Notes: a model not told the origin generated them from the sequence alone. Positions 1-4,800 are shown, numbered from the stretch's first letter. The stretch is 5,141 nt of DNA from Chloroflexota bacterium (GCA_024278015.1 JAJRUC010000081.1:1-5141); one strand, 5' to 3'. Numbers and translations are program-made.

Positions 1-5
1 AATTT

Positions 6-119
6 TTGACTGATGGGACAAATTGTCTTTCCCCCTCTCCCCCAAGGGGAGAGGGAATTTTGCTCCCTCCCCTCTTTAAAGGGGGAGGGTTGGGGAGGGG
101 GTTTTCGTCCATCAGTCAA
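6..119. repeat. G/C-rich palindromic intergenic repeat (copy A) with terminal inverted repeats
   Basis: The element is bounded by an 11-bp perfect inverted repeat, TTGACTGATGG at 6-16 and CCATCAGTCAA at 109-119. Inside are two hairpins. One is CCCTCTCCCC (33-42) against GGGGAGAGGG (46-55), a 10-bp stem with a 3-nt loop. The other is CCCTCCCC (65-72) against GGGGAGGG (82-89). A G-run segment, GGTTGGGGAGGGGG, follows up to 101. Segments of it recur at 1181-1258 (see copy B), so it belongs to a dispersed family rather than being a one-off. It starts about 20 nt beyond the ilvC stop codon and may fold in the 3' end of the ilv transcript. No U-run follows the stems in the minus direction, so it is not a canonical intrinsic terminator. 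The terminal repeats give it a MITE-like look, but no clear target-site duplication is visible. Confidence 0.7.
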
Positions 120-138
120 TTCTGGCCACTACCAAATA

Positions 139-1146
139 TTAATCTTCCACTTCCACCGCGCCGAGCCATGCCATCATGCCGCGCAGTTGTTTGCCGACCT
201 GCTCCACCCGGCTGCTGCGGGCGGCTTTGCGCTGCCCGTCGAACCATTTCCGCCCGGTGGCGTTCTCTTCAATCCACTCTTCGGCATAAGCCCCCTGCCG
301 GATGTCCTGCAACATCTTTTTCATCGTCGCGCGGGTTTCAGCGGTGATGATTTTGGGGCCGCCGGTGTAATCACCGTGTTCGGCGGTATCGCTGACGCTG
401 TAGCGCATGTAGCTCAATCCGCCCTGATAAATCAGGTCAACAATGAGCTTCATCTCGTGGACGGTTTCAAAATAGGCGATTTCCGGCTGGTAGCCCGCTT
501 CCACCAGGGTGTTGAATCCGGCTTCCATCAGCGCGGAAATGCCGCCGCAAAGGATGGCTTGCTCGCCAAAGAGGTCGGTTTCGGTTTCCTCGGCGAAGGT
601 CGTTTCGATGATACCCGCGCGTCCGCCGCCGATGGCGCAGCCATACGCCAGCGTGGTTTCTTTCGCTTTGCCGGTGTAATCCTGTTCCACCGCCAGCAGA
701 CAAGGCGTGCCCATCCCTTCGACGAAAACTTCCCGCACCCGATGACCGGGCGCTTTGGGGGCAATCATGCTCACGTCCACAAAATCGGGGGGGATAATCT
801 GCCCGAAACGGATGTTGAACCCGTGCCCGAACATCAGCATATTGCCCGGTTTCAGGTTGTCTTTGATGGATTCTTCGTAAATGGTGCGCTGTTTGGTATC
901 GGGGGCGAGAATCATGATGATATCCGCTTCGGCGGCGGCGTCTGCCACCGATTTCACTGCCAGCCCGTCGGCTTCGGCTTTGGCGCGGCTTTTGCTCCCC
1001 TTATGCAGTCCAACGCGCACATCGAAGCCGCTGTCGCGCAGGTTTTGGGCGTGCGCGTGCCCCTGACTGCCGTAGCCGATGACCGCGATTTTTTTGCCTT
1101 CCAGCAACGACATATCTGCATCTTTGTCATAATAAATGTTTGCCAT
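139..1146 (-). CDS. ilvC: Ketol-acid reductoisomerase (NADP+), class I
   Basis: This enzyme catalyses the second common step of valine, isoleucine and leucine-precursor synthesis. It isomerises and reduces acetolactate or acetohydroxybutyrate to the dihydroxy acid using NADPH and Mg2+ in the cytoplasm. The 335-residue length fits the short class I family. The N-terminal Rossmann domain has GYGSQGHA at 24-31. The following loop (HKGSKSRAK, 48-56) carries Ser51 and Ser53, as in NADPH-preferring members. The HGF motif (108-110) contains the conserved His. The C-terminal helical knotted domain shows the metal and substrate residues D191 and E195 (DLFGEQ), E227 and E231 (FETVHEMKL) and S252 (YSVSD), so it looks fully functional. 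The ATG is preceded by AAAGGAG (1154-1160) with 7-nt spacing. The gene lies 125 nt beyond ilvN, and that gap is filled by a palindromic repeat. It is probably the last of the three ilv genes and is followed by another repeat copy. Confidence 0.97.
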   Translation of the reverse strand: MANIYYDKDADMSLLEGKKIAVIGYGSQGHAHAQNLRDSGFDVRVGLHKGSKSRAKAEADGLAVKSVADAAAEADIIMILAPDTKQRTIYEESIKDNLKPGNMLMFGHGFNIRFGQIIPPDFVDVSMIAPKAPGHRVREVFVEGMGTPCLLAVEQDYTGKAKETTLAYGCAIGGGRAGIIETTFAEETETDLFGEQAILCGGISALMEAGFNTLVEAGYQPEIAYFETVHEMKLIVDLIYQGGLSYMRYSVSDTAEHGDYTGGPKIITAETRATMKKMLQDIRQGAYAEEWIEENATGRKWFDGQRKAARSSRVEQVGKQLRGMMAWLGAVEVED

Positions 1147-1180
1147 TGGTTTTCTCCTTTTGATGTGGCAATATGTTTTT

Positions 1181-1258
1181 CCTCCCCCCTTAATTTCCCC
1201 TCTTTAAAGAAGAGGAAAATATCTCTCCCCCTTACAAGGGGGAGAGTTGGGGAGGGGG
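1181..1258. repeat. G/C-rich palindromic intergenic repeat (copy B) between ilvN and ilvC
   Basis: This second copy of the family seen at 6-119 fills most of the ilvN-ilvC gap. CTCTCCCCCTT (1223-1233) and AAGGGGGAGAG (1236-1246) form an 11-bp perfect hairpin. CCTCTT (1199-1204) and AAGAGG (1210-1215) form a second one. Outer CCTCCCC (1181-1187) can pair with GGGGAGG (1249-1255) and close both into one multibranched fold. Two stretches match copy A closely. TCCCCTCTTTAAAG is identical at 1196-1209 and 68-81. The 21 nt at 1238-1258 differ from 81-101 by one base. On the minus-strand transcript the long hairpin is followed by AUAUUUU, so partial termination or RNA processing before ilvC is possible but unproven. 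Confidence 0.75.
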
Positions 1259-1271
1259 ATAGAAATAAATG

Positions 1272-1814
1272 CTAATGACTCCGTTTCCCGTTGCCCGCCG
1301 CATATTTGGCGTAACTGGCGGGGTCTCGCGGGGTCACAGTGCCGCGAGTCATCGCCAGCGCGCCGGTGCGGGCCGTTTCGATGATGCCGAAGGGTTTGAG
1401 CAAATCCGTCATCGAATTGATTTTGTCGGCGTCGCCGGTAATTTCCACAATCAGCGATTCGGTGGCGACATCCACAATGCGGGCGCGGTAAATATCGGCG
1501 ATGTTCATGATTTCGGCGCGTTTGGTGGCATTTGCCCGCACTTTGATGAGCGCGGTTTCACGCACTACCGTCGGCTGGTCGGTCACGTCATCCACCTCAA
1601 TCACGTTGATGAGGCGAAACAAATTTTCCCGGACTACGTTTCGACGCAACAGTTCCTCTTCATCGGTGACGATGGTCATGCGCGAGATGCCGGGCGTTTC
1701 GCTGTGGCCCACGGCCAAACTTTCGATGTTGAAATTTCGGCGGCGGAACAGGCTGGCGACGCGATTCAGCACGCCGGGTTTATCTTCTACCAAAGCGATT
1801 AATGTTTGTTTCAT
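1272..1814 (-). CDS. ilvN: Acetolactate synthase small (regulatory) subunit
   Basis: This is the regulatory subunit that binds the IlvB catalytic subunit, stimulates it and confers feedback inhibition, typically by valine. The 180 residues fit the long small-subunit type (IlvH/IlvN of about 160-180 aa). An N-terminal ACT domain lies at about 3-77 (LIALVEDKPGVLNRVASLF, then FNIESLAVGHSE). A C-terminal ALS small-subunit domain lies at about 84-158 (ETALIKVRA, then GIIETARTGALAMTRG). Gly14 and Asn29 occupy positions whose counterparts in E. coli IlvH affect valine sensitivity when mutated, so feedback control is likely retained; this is inferred by alignment from memory. The ATG at 1814 has AGGGAG (1823-1828) at 8-nt spacing, and this site abuts the ilvB stop codon. 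The intergenic gap is only 14 nt, which suggests coupled translation with ilvB. Confidence 0.96.
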   Translation of the reverse strand: MKQTLIALVEDKPGVLNRVASLFRRRNFNIESLAVGHSETPGISRMTIVTDEEELLRRNVVRENLFRLINVIEVDDVTDQPTVVRETALIKVRANATKRAEIMNIADIYRARIVDVATESLIVEITGDADKINSMTDLLKPFGIIETARTGALAMTRGTVTPRDPASYAKYAAGNGKRSH

Positions 1815-1828
1815 TGGATATTCTCCCT

Positions 1829-3526
1829 TTATGCCGTCGGGCGGCGAATCATTTGGTGCAAATCTGCGCCGGCGGGAACCATCGGATAGACCATATCGTG
1901 TTGCTCCACCACAAATTCAATCAGGCTGGGGCCATTGTGCGCCTTCGCTGCCGACAGGGCGGCGAGCGTATCTTCGCGTTTGGTTACGCGCAGGCCCTGC
2001 ACGCCGTAGGCTTCGGCCAGTTTCACGTAATCGGGGCTGAGGATGGGCGTTTCGGCGTAACGTTCATCGTAAAAGAGTTGCTGCCACTGCCGCACCATGC
2101 CCAAATAGCCGTTATTGATGATGCAGATGTTGATGTTGCTGTTTTCCTGCACGGCGGTCATCAGTTCGGTGATGGTCATTTGAATGGACCCGTCGCCGAC
2201 GATGACCCACACTTCCTGCCCCTTCGGCGCGCCGAACCGCGCCCCGATGGCGGCGGGCAGGCTGAAGCCCATCGTGCCCAGGCCGCCGGAGGTGATGAGC
2301 GTGTGCGGTTTTTCGTGCTTGAAATATTGCGCTTCCAGCATTTGGTGCTGACCCACATCGCTGACCACCACCGGATTGTTGTCTTTGGTAAATTTCCAGA
2401 CATCAAAAATGGCTTGCGCGGCCCGGAAAATGCCGTCATTGCTGTTGATGATGTCTCGTTGGCTGCTGTCTTCCTGCCAGTCGCGGATGGCGTTCAGCCA
2501 TGCCGTGCGGTCAGCGGCTTCCACATCGCCGTTAAATTGTTCCAGCACCACCTGCAAATCGGCATTAATGGCGACATCGACCCGCACATTTTTGTTGAGT
2601 TCGGAGGCATCAATATCGATATGGATTTTTTTGGAATTTGGCGAATAGGTTGCCAGTTTGCCGGTTACCCGGTCATCGAACCGCATACCGAAGGCCAGCA
2701 GCAGGTCGGCTTCCTGAATGGCCTGATTGGCGGCGGCTTCGCCGTGCATGCCCATCATACCCATATTAAGCGGGTGGCCGGCGGGGATGCCGCCGATGCC
2801 CAGCAGGGTGGTGGTAATGGGGATGCTGCCTTTTTCGGCCATTTCCAGGACCTGCCCGGTGGCCCCGGAGAGCAAAATGCCGTGTCCGGCCAAAATGACG
2901 GGTTTTTTTGCGGCGTTGATGAGCGCCAGCGCGCGGGCAACCTGCGCTACGGTGGCGCGGGCGGCGGGATGGTAGCCCGGCAAATCGATGGGGTCTTCGG
3001 GGTACACAAATTCACACTTGGCATTTTGCACATCTTTGGGGATGTCAATCAGCACCGGGCCGGGCCGGCCCGTGCGGGCGATGTAAAATGCCTCTTTGAT
3101 GGTGTACGCCAAATCTCGCACATCGGTGACCAGGTAGTTGTGTTTGGTGACGGGCAGGGTTACGCCGGTAACGTCCGTTTCCTGAAAGGCGTCACCGCCG
3201 ATGGCGCCGGTGCCCACCTGCCCGGTGATGCACACAATGGGGGATGAATCCATTTTGGCGGTGGCAATGCCGGTGACCATATTGGTAGCGCCGGGGCCGG
3301 AGGTTGCCATCGCCACCCCGACCTGGCCGGTGACGCGGGCGTAGCCGTCGGCGGCGTGGGTGGCGCCCTGCTCGTGCCGGGTCAGCACGTGATGAATTTT
3401 GGGGTAAAAGGTCATCGCGTCGTAAATCGGCAGGTTTGCCCCGCCGGGATACCCGAACACAACCTCAACGCCCTCTTTGATTAAACATTCGATGACAATT
3501 TGGGCTCCGGTTTTCATTTCTGCCAT
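1829..3526 (-). CDS. ilvB: Acetolactate synthase large (catalytic) subunit, biosynthetic
   Basis: This ThDP-, Mg2+- and FAD-dependent enzyme condenses two pyruvates to acetolactate, or pyruvate and 2-oxobutyrate to acetohydroxybutyrate, the committed step of branched-chain amino acid synthesis. The 565 residues are the usual length. The N-terminal ThDP-binding domain has GYPGGA (25-30) and the cofactor-activating Glu52 in RHEQGA, followed by SGPGATN (76-82). The central FAD-binding domain spans about 190-350 (HGEAAANQAI, then FGMRFDDRVTGK). The C-terminal domain has SGGLGTMG (413-420), the ThDP/Mg2+ motif GDGS at 444-447 ending in N471-N472, and MVRQWQ with Trp481, equivalent to the specificity and herbicide-site Trp of plant and E. 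coli enzymes. The pairing with ilvN marks it as biosynthetic AHAS rather than catabolic AlsS. Start M1 is preferred over M4 because AAAGGAG (3534-3540) lies 7 nt upstream of it. Transcription must pass the attenuator at 3612-3644. Confidence 0.97.
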   Translation of the reverse strand: MAEMKTGAQIVIECLIKEGVEVVFGYPGGANLPIYDAMTFYPKIHHVLTRHEQGATHAADGYARVTGQVGVAMATSGPGATNMVTGIATAKMDSSPIVCITGQVGTGAIGGDAFQETDVTGVTLPVTKHNYLVTDVRDLAYTIKEAFYIARTGRPGPVLIDIPKDVQNAKCEFVYPEDPIDLPGYHPAARATVAQVARALALINAAKKPVILAGHGILLSGATGQVLEMAEKGSIPITTTLLGIGGIPAGHPLNMGMMGMHGEAAANQAIQEADLLLAFGMRFDDRVTGKLATYSPNSKKIHIDIDASELNKNVRVDVAINADLQVVLEQFNGDVEAADRTAWLNAIRDWQEDSSQRDIINSNDGIFRAAQAIFDVWKFTKDNNPVVVSDVGQHQMLEAQYFKHEKPHTLITSGGLGTMGFSLPAAIGARFGAPKGQEVWVIVGDGSIQMTITELMTAVQENSNINICIINNGYLGMVRQWQQLFYDERYAETPILSPDYVKLAEAYGVQGLRVTKREDTLAALSAAKAHNGPSLIEFVVEQHDMVYPMVPAGADLHQMIRRPTA

Positions 3527-3533
3527 TGATTTT

Positions 3534-3540
3534 CTCCTTT
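3534..3540 (-). promoter_or_regulatory. Ribosome binding site of ilvB
   Basis: AAAGGAG lies 7 nt before the ATG at 3526 and decides between two in-frame Met codons (M1 and M4) in favour of M1. The same AAAGGAG with 7-nt spacing, in an almost identical 20-nt context, stands before ilvC at 1154-1160. Confidence 0.85.
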
Positions 3541-3558
3541 AGTTTAAAATAAAACCCG

Positions 3559-3600
3559 TTTATCTGCCGGAGCAGAAAAACAGGCATCGTTGCCGATAAA
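3559..3600 (-). promoter_or_regulatory. Possible three-way RNA junction in the ilvB 5' UTR
   Basis: On the minus-strand transcript, TTTATC (3600-3595) can pair with GATAAA (3564-3559). This encloses GGCA-acga-TGCC (3594-3583) and CTGC-TCCG-GCAG (3575-3564). The two small hairpins sit between the terminator U-run and the ilvB ribosome binding site, and one shares its terminal base with the outer stem. The stems are short, so stability is uncertain. No known riboswitch consensus was recognised. It could protect the read-through mRNA or modulate ilvB initiation. Confidence 0.3.
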
Positions 3601-3611
3601 TTGTTGACTTC

Positions 3612-3644
3612 AAAAAAAACGCCTCTCAAATTTGAGAGGCGTTT
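3612..3644 (-). terminator. Intrinsic terminator of the ilvBNC attenuator (3:4 hairpin)
   Basis: The stretch 3617-3644 is a perfect palindrome with 14-nt halves, AAACGCCTCTCAAA and TTTGAGAGGCGTTT. On the minus strand it is followed directly by eight T residues (3619-3612, overlapping the stem's last bases). On the plus strand there is no comparable T-run, so it works in the ilvB direction. It lies between the leader ORF stop (3666) and the ilvB start (3526), where only a regulated terminator makes sense. Its 5' arm can alternatively pair with an upstream leader segment (see the antiterminator). Confidence 0.93.
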
Positions 3645-3696
3645 GCGTTAAACCAGGCGATGAGCCTAAACCCCGGCAACAACAAACACCCCCTCT
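3635..3696 (-). promoter_or_regulatory. Antiterminator (2:3 pairing) of the ilvBNC attenuator
   Basis: On the minus-strand RNA, AGAGG (3696-3692) pairs with CCUCU (3639-3635) and UGUUUG (3688-3683) pairs with CAAACG (3645-3640). This gives 10 Watson-Crick pairs and one G-U pair, with a 3-nt GGG bulge. The 3' arm lies within the 5' arm of the terminator, so the two structures exclude each other. The 5' arm also overlaps the 3' arm of the 1:2 hairpin. This is the layout expected for a ribosome-controlled attenuator: stalling upstream frees segment 2 to capture segment 3 and lets polymerase proceed into ilvB. The pairing was worked out by hand, without energy calculation. Confidence 0.75.
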
Positions 3697-3758
3697 TGGC
3701 GTACAATGAGGAGGCTGATGCTAATAAGTACCAGGCTCGGAATAAAGTTTATTATCAT
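3666..3758 (-). CDS. Branched-chain-rich leader peptide of the ilvBNC attenuator
   Basis: This 30-codon ORF, ATG at 3758 and TAG at 3668-3666, begins about 26 nt after the predicted transcription start and ends 22 nt before the terminator stem. Six Ile (2, 3, 6, 12, 14, 18), four Leu (9, 11, 16, 17) and six Val (10, 19, 24, 26, 27, 30) make 16 of 30 residues branched-chain. The clusters are LVLI (9-12), LLIV (16-19) and VFVV (24-27). Position, size, composition and flanking alternative hairpins match the multivalent ilv leader peptides of enterobacteria, whose role is to stall ribosomes when charged Ile-, Leu- or Val-tRNA is scarce. The product itself is presumably without function. The sequence before the ATG (CAGCGAAAATT) shows no good Shine-Dalgarno site, so initiation is either weak or near-leaderless; this is the main doubt. 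I know of no symbol for this species group. Confidence 0.85.
   Translation of the reverse strand: MIINFIPSLVLISISLLIVRQEGVFVVAGV
3689..3714 (-). promoter_or_regulatory. 1:2 (pause/protector) hairpin of the ilvBNC attenuator
   Basis: On the minus-strand RNA, CCUCCUC (3714-3708) pairs with GAGGGGG (3695-3689) through seven pairs including one G-U. After a bulged A, UUG (3706-3704) pairs with CAA (3698-3696), leaving a 5-nt UACGC loop. Segment 1 is formed by leader codons Leu16, Leu17, Ile18 and Val19. A ribosome stalled at the preceding LVLI..I codons or within this cluster would therefore melt it and release segment 2 for antitermination. When no ribosome is present the hairpin sequesters segment 2 and favours termination. 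Confidence 0.75.
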
Positions 3759-3790
3759 AATTTTCGCTGTTTGGTTGCAAGATTGGGAAG

Positions 3791-3819
3791 ATGATAGCAC
3801 GACGGGGCATAATTGTCAA
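3791..3819 (-). promoter_or_regulatory. Promoter of the ilvBNC operon
   Basis: On the minus strand TTGACA (3819-3814) and TATCAT (3796-3791) are separated by exactly 17 nt, a perfect -35 and a 5/6 match -10 for the housekeeping sigma factor. The start point should be near 3784, leaving about 26 nt before the leader ATG and placing the terminator about 140-170 nt downstream, a typical attenuator leader length. Confidence 0.85.
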
Positions 3820-3829
3820 GTAAATTTTG

Positions 3830-3870
3830 GGTGAACATGCCAGATTGCTCAACCAAAATCCAGGTGAACA
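3830..3870. repeat. Direct repeat GGTGAACA, 33 bp apart, upstream of the ilv promoter
   Basis: GGTGAACA occurs at 3830-3837 and again at 3863-3870, a 33-bp period (about three helical turns). The sites are centred near -50 and -83 relative to the predicted ilvB start. An overlapping 7-bp inverted repeat, ATTTTGG (3824-3830) and CCAAAAT (3853-3859), lies in the same stretch. The arrangement is compatible with two same-face binding sites for an activator, but no family can be named from the sequence. Confidence 0.35.
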
Positions 3871-3882
3871 AGTTAAGACTCA

Positions 3883-3909
3883 TTATTTTGTAGGGCTTGC
3901 ACAAAATAA
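3883..3909. promoter_or_regulatory. Candidate operator: 9-bp dyad in the divergent intergenic region
   Basis: TTATTTTGT (3883-3891) and ACAAAATAA (3901-3909) form a perfect 9-bp inverted repeat with a 9-bp spacer. Its centre is about 57 bp upstream of the predicted start of the plus-strand gene and about 112 bp upstream of the ilv start. No T-run follows on either strand, so a terminator is unlikely. A dimeric regulator site is the better reading, with the regulator unknown. Confidence 0.45.
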
Positions 3910-3937
3910 AGTGACAGTAGGGAGTTTGGCGGATTTC

Positions 3938-3946
3938 TGGTATAAT
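3938..3946 (+). promoter_or_regulatory. Extended -10 promoter of the membrane protein gene
   Basis: TGGTATAAT combines a consensus TATAAT (3941-3946) with the TGn extension. No good -35 lies at 16-18 nt. GTGACA at 3911-3916 is too far away (24 nt). The predicted start near 3953 leaves a 5' UTR of about 19 nt holding the GGGAGG ribosome site. Confidence 0.7.
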
Positions 3947-3971
3947 TAATGATGAATATCGGGAGGTATGT

Positions 3972-4718
3972 ATGCAAAAATCAAGTCGCCCATTGCGTGA
4001 GTTGTGGCAATATTTTGTGGTCTATCTCATTTTATTGGCGATGGTTACGGGCGCATTTCGGGTAGTGCATACCCCGTGGCTGCTGGTGCTGATGTGGGTA
4101 GTAGCCATCGGCGGCATTGGCTTGCTGGGCGTGCGGGCCAACCGGCTGTTCAGCGCAACCGGGCAGCAGCAGGCCCACGCCGAAGCGCGTCTGGAGGTGT
4201 TCCAAAAGCAAACGGTATCTTACAAGCAACAGATTGAACAGTTTGTTAAAAAAGCGATGCGAGAGCAACCCGGCAGTAATGCGGTTCGTATGGAACAACT
4301 GCTGACGCAGGTCAATACATGGACGGTTTCGATAGCAGATTTGATAGAGCGGGTTAATCGCCTTCGGCAAGACCCGCTCATCCGGCGCGATGTGGAGGCC
4401 GTTCCGCAGGAAATTGCCGGTTTGCTGGGCAGAATCGGCGAGGAGGCCGATGTCACGATTCGGGCACAACTGGAACGGACGCTGGATAATCGGAAAAAGC
4501 AGTTGACCGCCCTGGAAGGGCTGCAAAAGACTATCCGTCGGGCCGAAATCCAGATAGAGAGTACGGTGTCGATGCTGGGCACCATCTATTCGCAACTGCT
4601 CACCAGCCAGTCCACCAGTCACATAGCCGATTACAGCCATCTGGCCGCCGATGTGGGGGAAGAAGTTATGCGTTTGCAAGACCATCTGGAGGCTTTGCGG
4701 GAGGTGACGACGGGGTAG
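3972..4718 (+). CDS. Uncharacterised membrane-anchored coiled-coil protein
   Basis: I do not recognise this 248-residue protein. A short basic N-terminus (KSSRPLRE) is followed by two hydrophobic segments, about 12-28 (YFVVYLILLAMVTGAF) and 36-56 (WLLVLMWVVAIGGIGLLG). They are joined by a tight loop and followed by Arg55 and Arg58, so both ends are predicted to face the cytoplasm. Residues from about 65 to 245 are polar and almost wholly helix-forming, rich in Gln, Glu, Arg and Leu with heptad-like spacing (for example 160-210), suggesting coiled coil. No catalytic motif is visible. The start is ATG at 3972 with GGAGG (3962-3966) 5 nt upstream. A nearer ATG at 3968 opens only a short out-of-frame ORF. 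The gene has its own promoter, is divergent from ilvB and convergent with the pepF-like gene. A link to amino acid synthesis cannot be inferred beyond the shared intergenic region. Confidence 0.85.
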   Translation: MQKSSRPLRELWQYFVVYLILLAMVTGAFRVVHTPWLLVLMWVVAIGGIGLLGVRANRLFSATGQQQAHAEARLEVFQKQTVSYKQQIEQFVKKAMREQPGSNAVRMEQLLTQVNTWTVSIADLIERVNRLRQDPLIRRDVEAVPQEIAGLLGRIGEEADVTIRAQLERTLDNRKKQLTALEGLQKTIRRAEIQIESTVSMLGTIYSQLLTSQSTSHIADYSHLAADVGEEVMRLQDHLEALREVTTG

Positions 4719-4739
4719 GTGCCGTTGAAGTGGAAAAAA

Positions 4740-4798
4740 CCGGGAATGATTGCAGGGGCGCGATGCATCGCGCCCCTGTTTTACCAATCGCAACCCGG
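4740..4798. terminator. Perfect 26-bp palindrome between convergent genes, probable terminator
   Basis: The stretch 4753-4778 is a perfect palindrome with halves CAGGGGCGCGATG and CATCGCGCCCCTG. On the plus strand TTTT follows (4779-4782), suggesting termination of the membrane protein gene, whose stop is 35 nt upstream. On the minus strand no T-run follows. A wider imperfect inverted repeat, CCGGG (4740-4744) with CCCGG (4794-4798) and ATTG with CAAT inside it, embeds the core. The G/C-rich palindrome is reminiscent of dispersed intergenic repeats in environmental genomes, so it could be a mobile palindromic unit recruited as a terminator. Confidence 0.65.
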
Positions 4799-4800
4799 CG

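Noticed and set aside
6..1258. CRISPR array from repeated G/C blocks
   Set aside because: There are only two imperfect copies more than 1 kb apart, with a gene between them and no regular spacers.
1147..1271. Separate promoter for ilvC
   Set aside because: The gap shows only weak -10-like AT stretches and no matching -35, and is dominated by palindromic repeat sequence. A promoter cannot be supported.
13..1275. 420-codon open frame on the plus strand, antisense to ilvC
   Set aside because: It lies opposite a gene with all family motifs, and its translation is His/Phe/Gly-rich with no recognisable domain. It results from the codon bias of ilvC.
1802..3247. 481-codon open frame on the plus strand, antisense to ilvB
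   Set aside because: It is a shadow of ilvB's third-position G/C bias. It has no ribosome site or family motif, and its composition resembles the other antisense frames.
3617..3644. Bidirectional terminator or protein operator at the 28-bp palindrome
   Set aside because: The T8 run exists only in the minus direction, and the stem's 5' arm has a matching antiterminator partner, so attenuator termination is the sufficient explanation.
3559..3784. T-box riboswitch in the ilvB leader
   Set aside because: Although the leader ends in a terminator before an amino acid operon, the conserved T-box sequence (TGGNACCGCG-type) and Stem I features are absent. The leader ORF explains the structure better.
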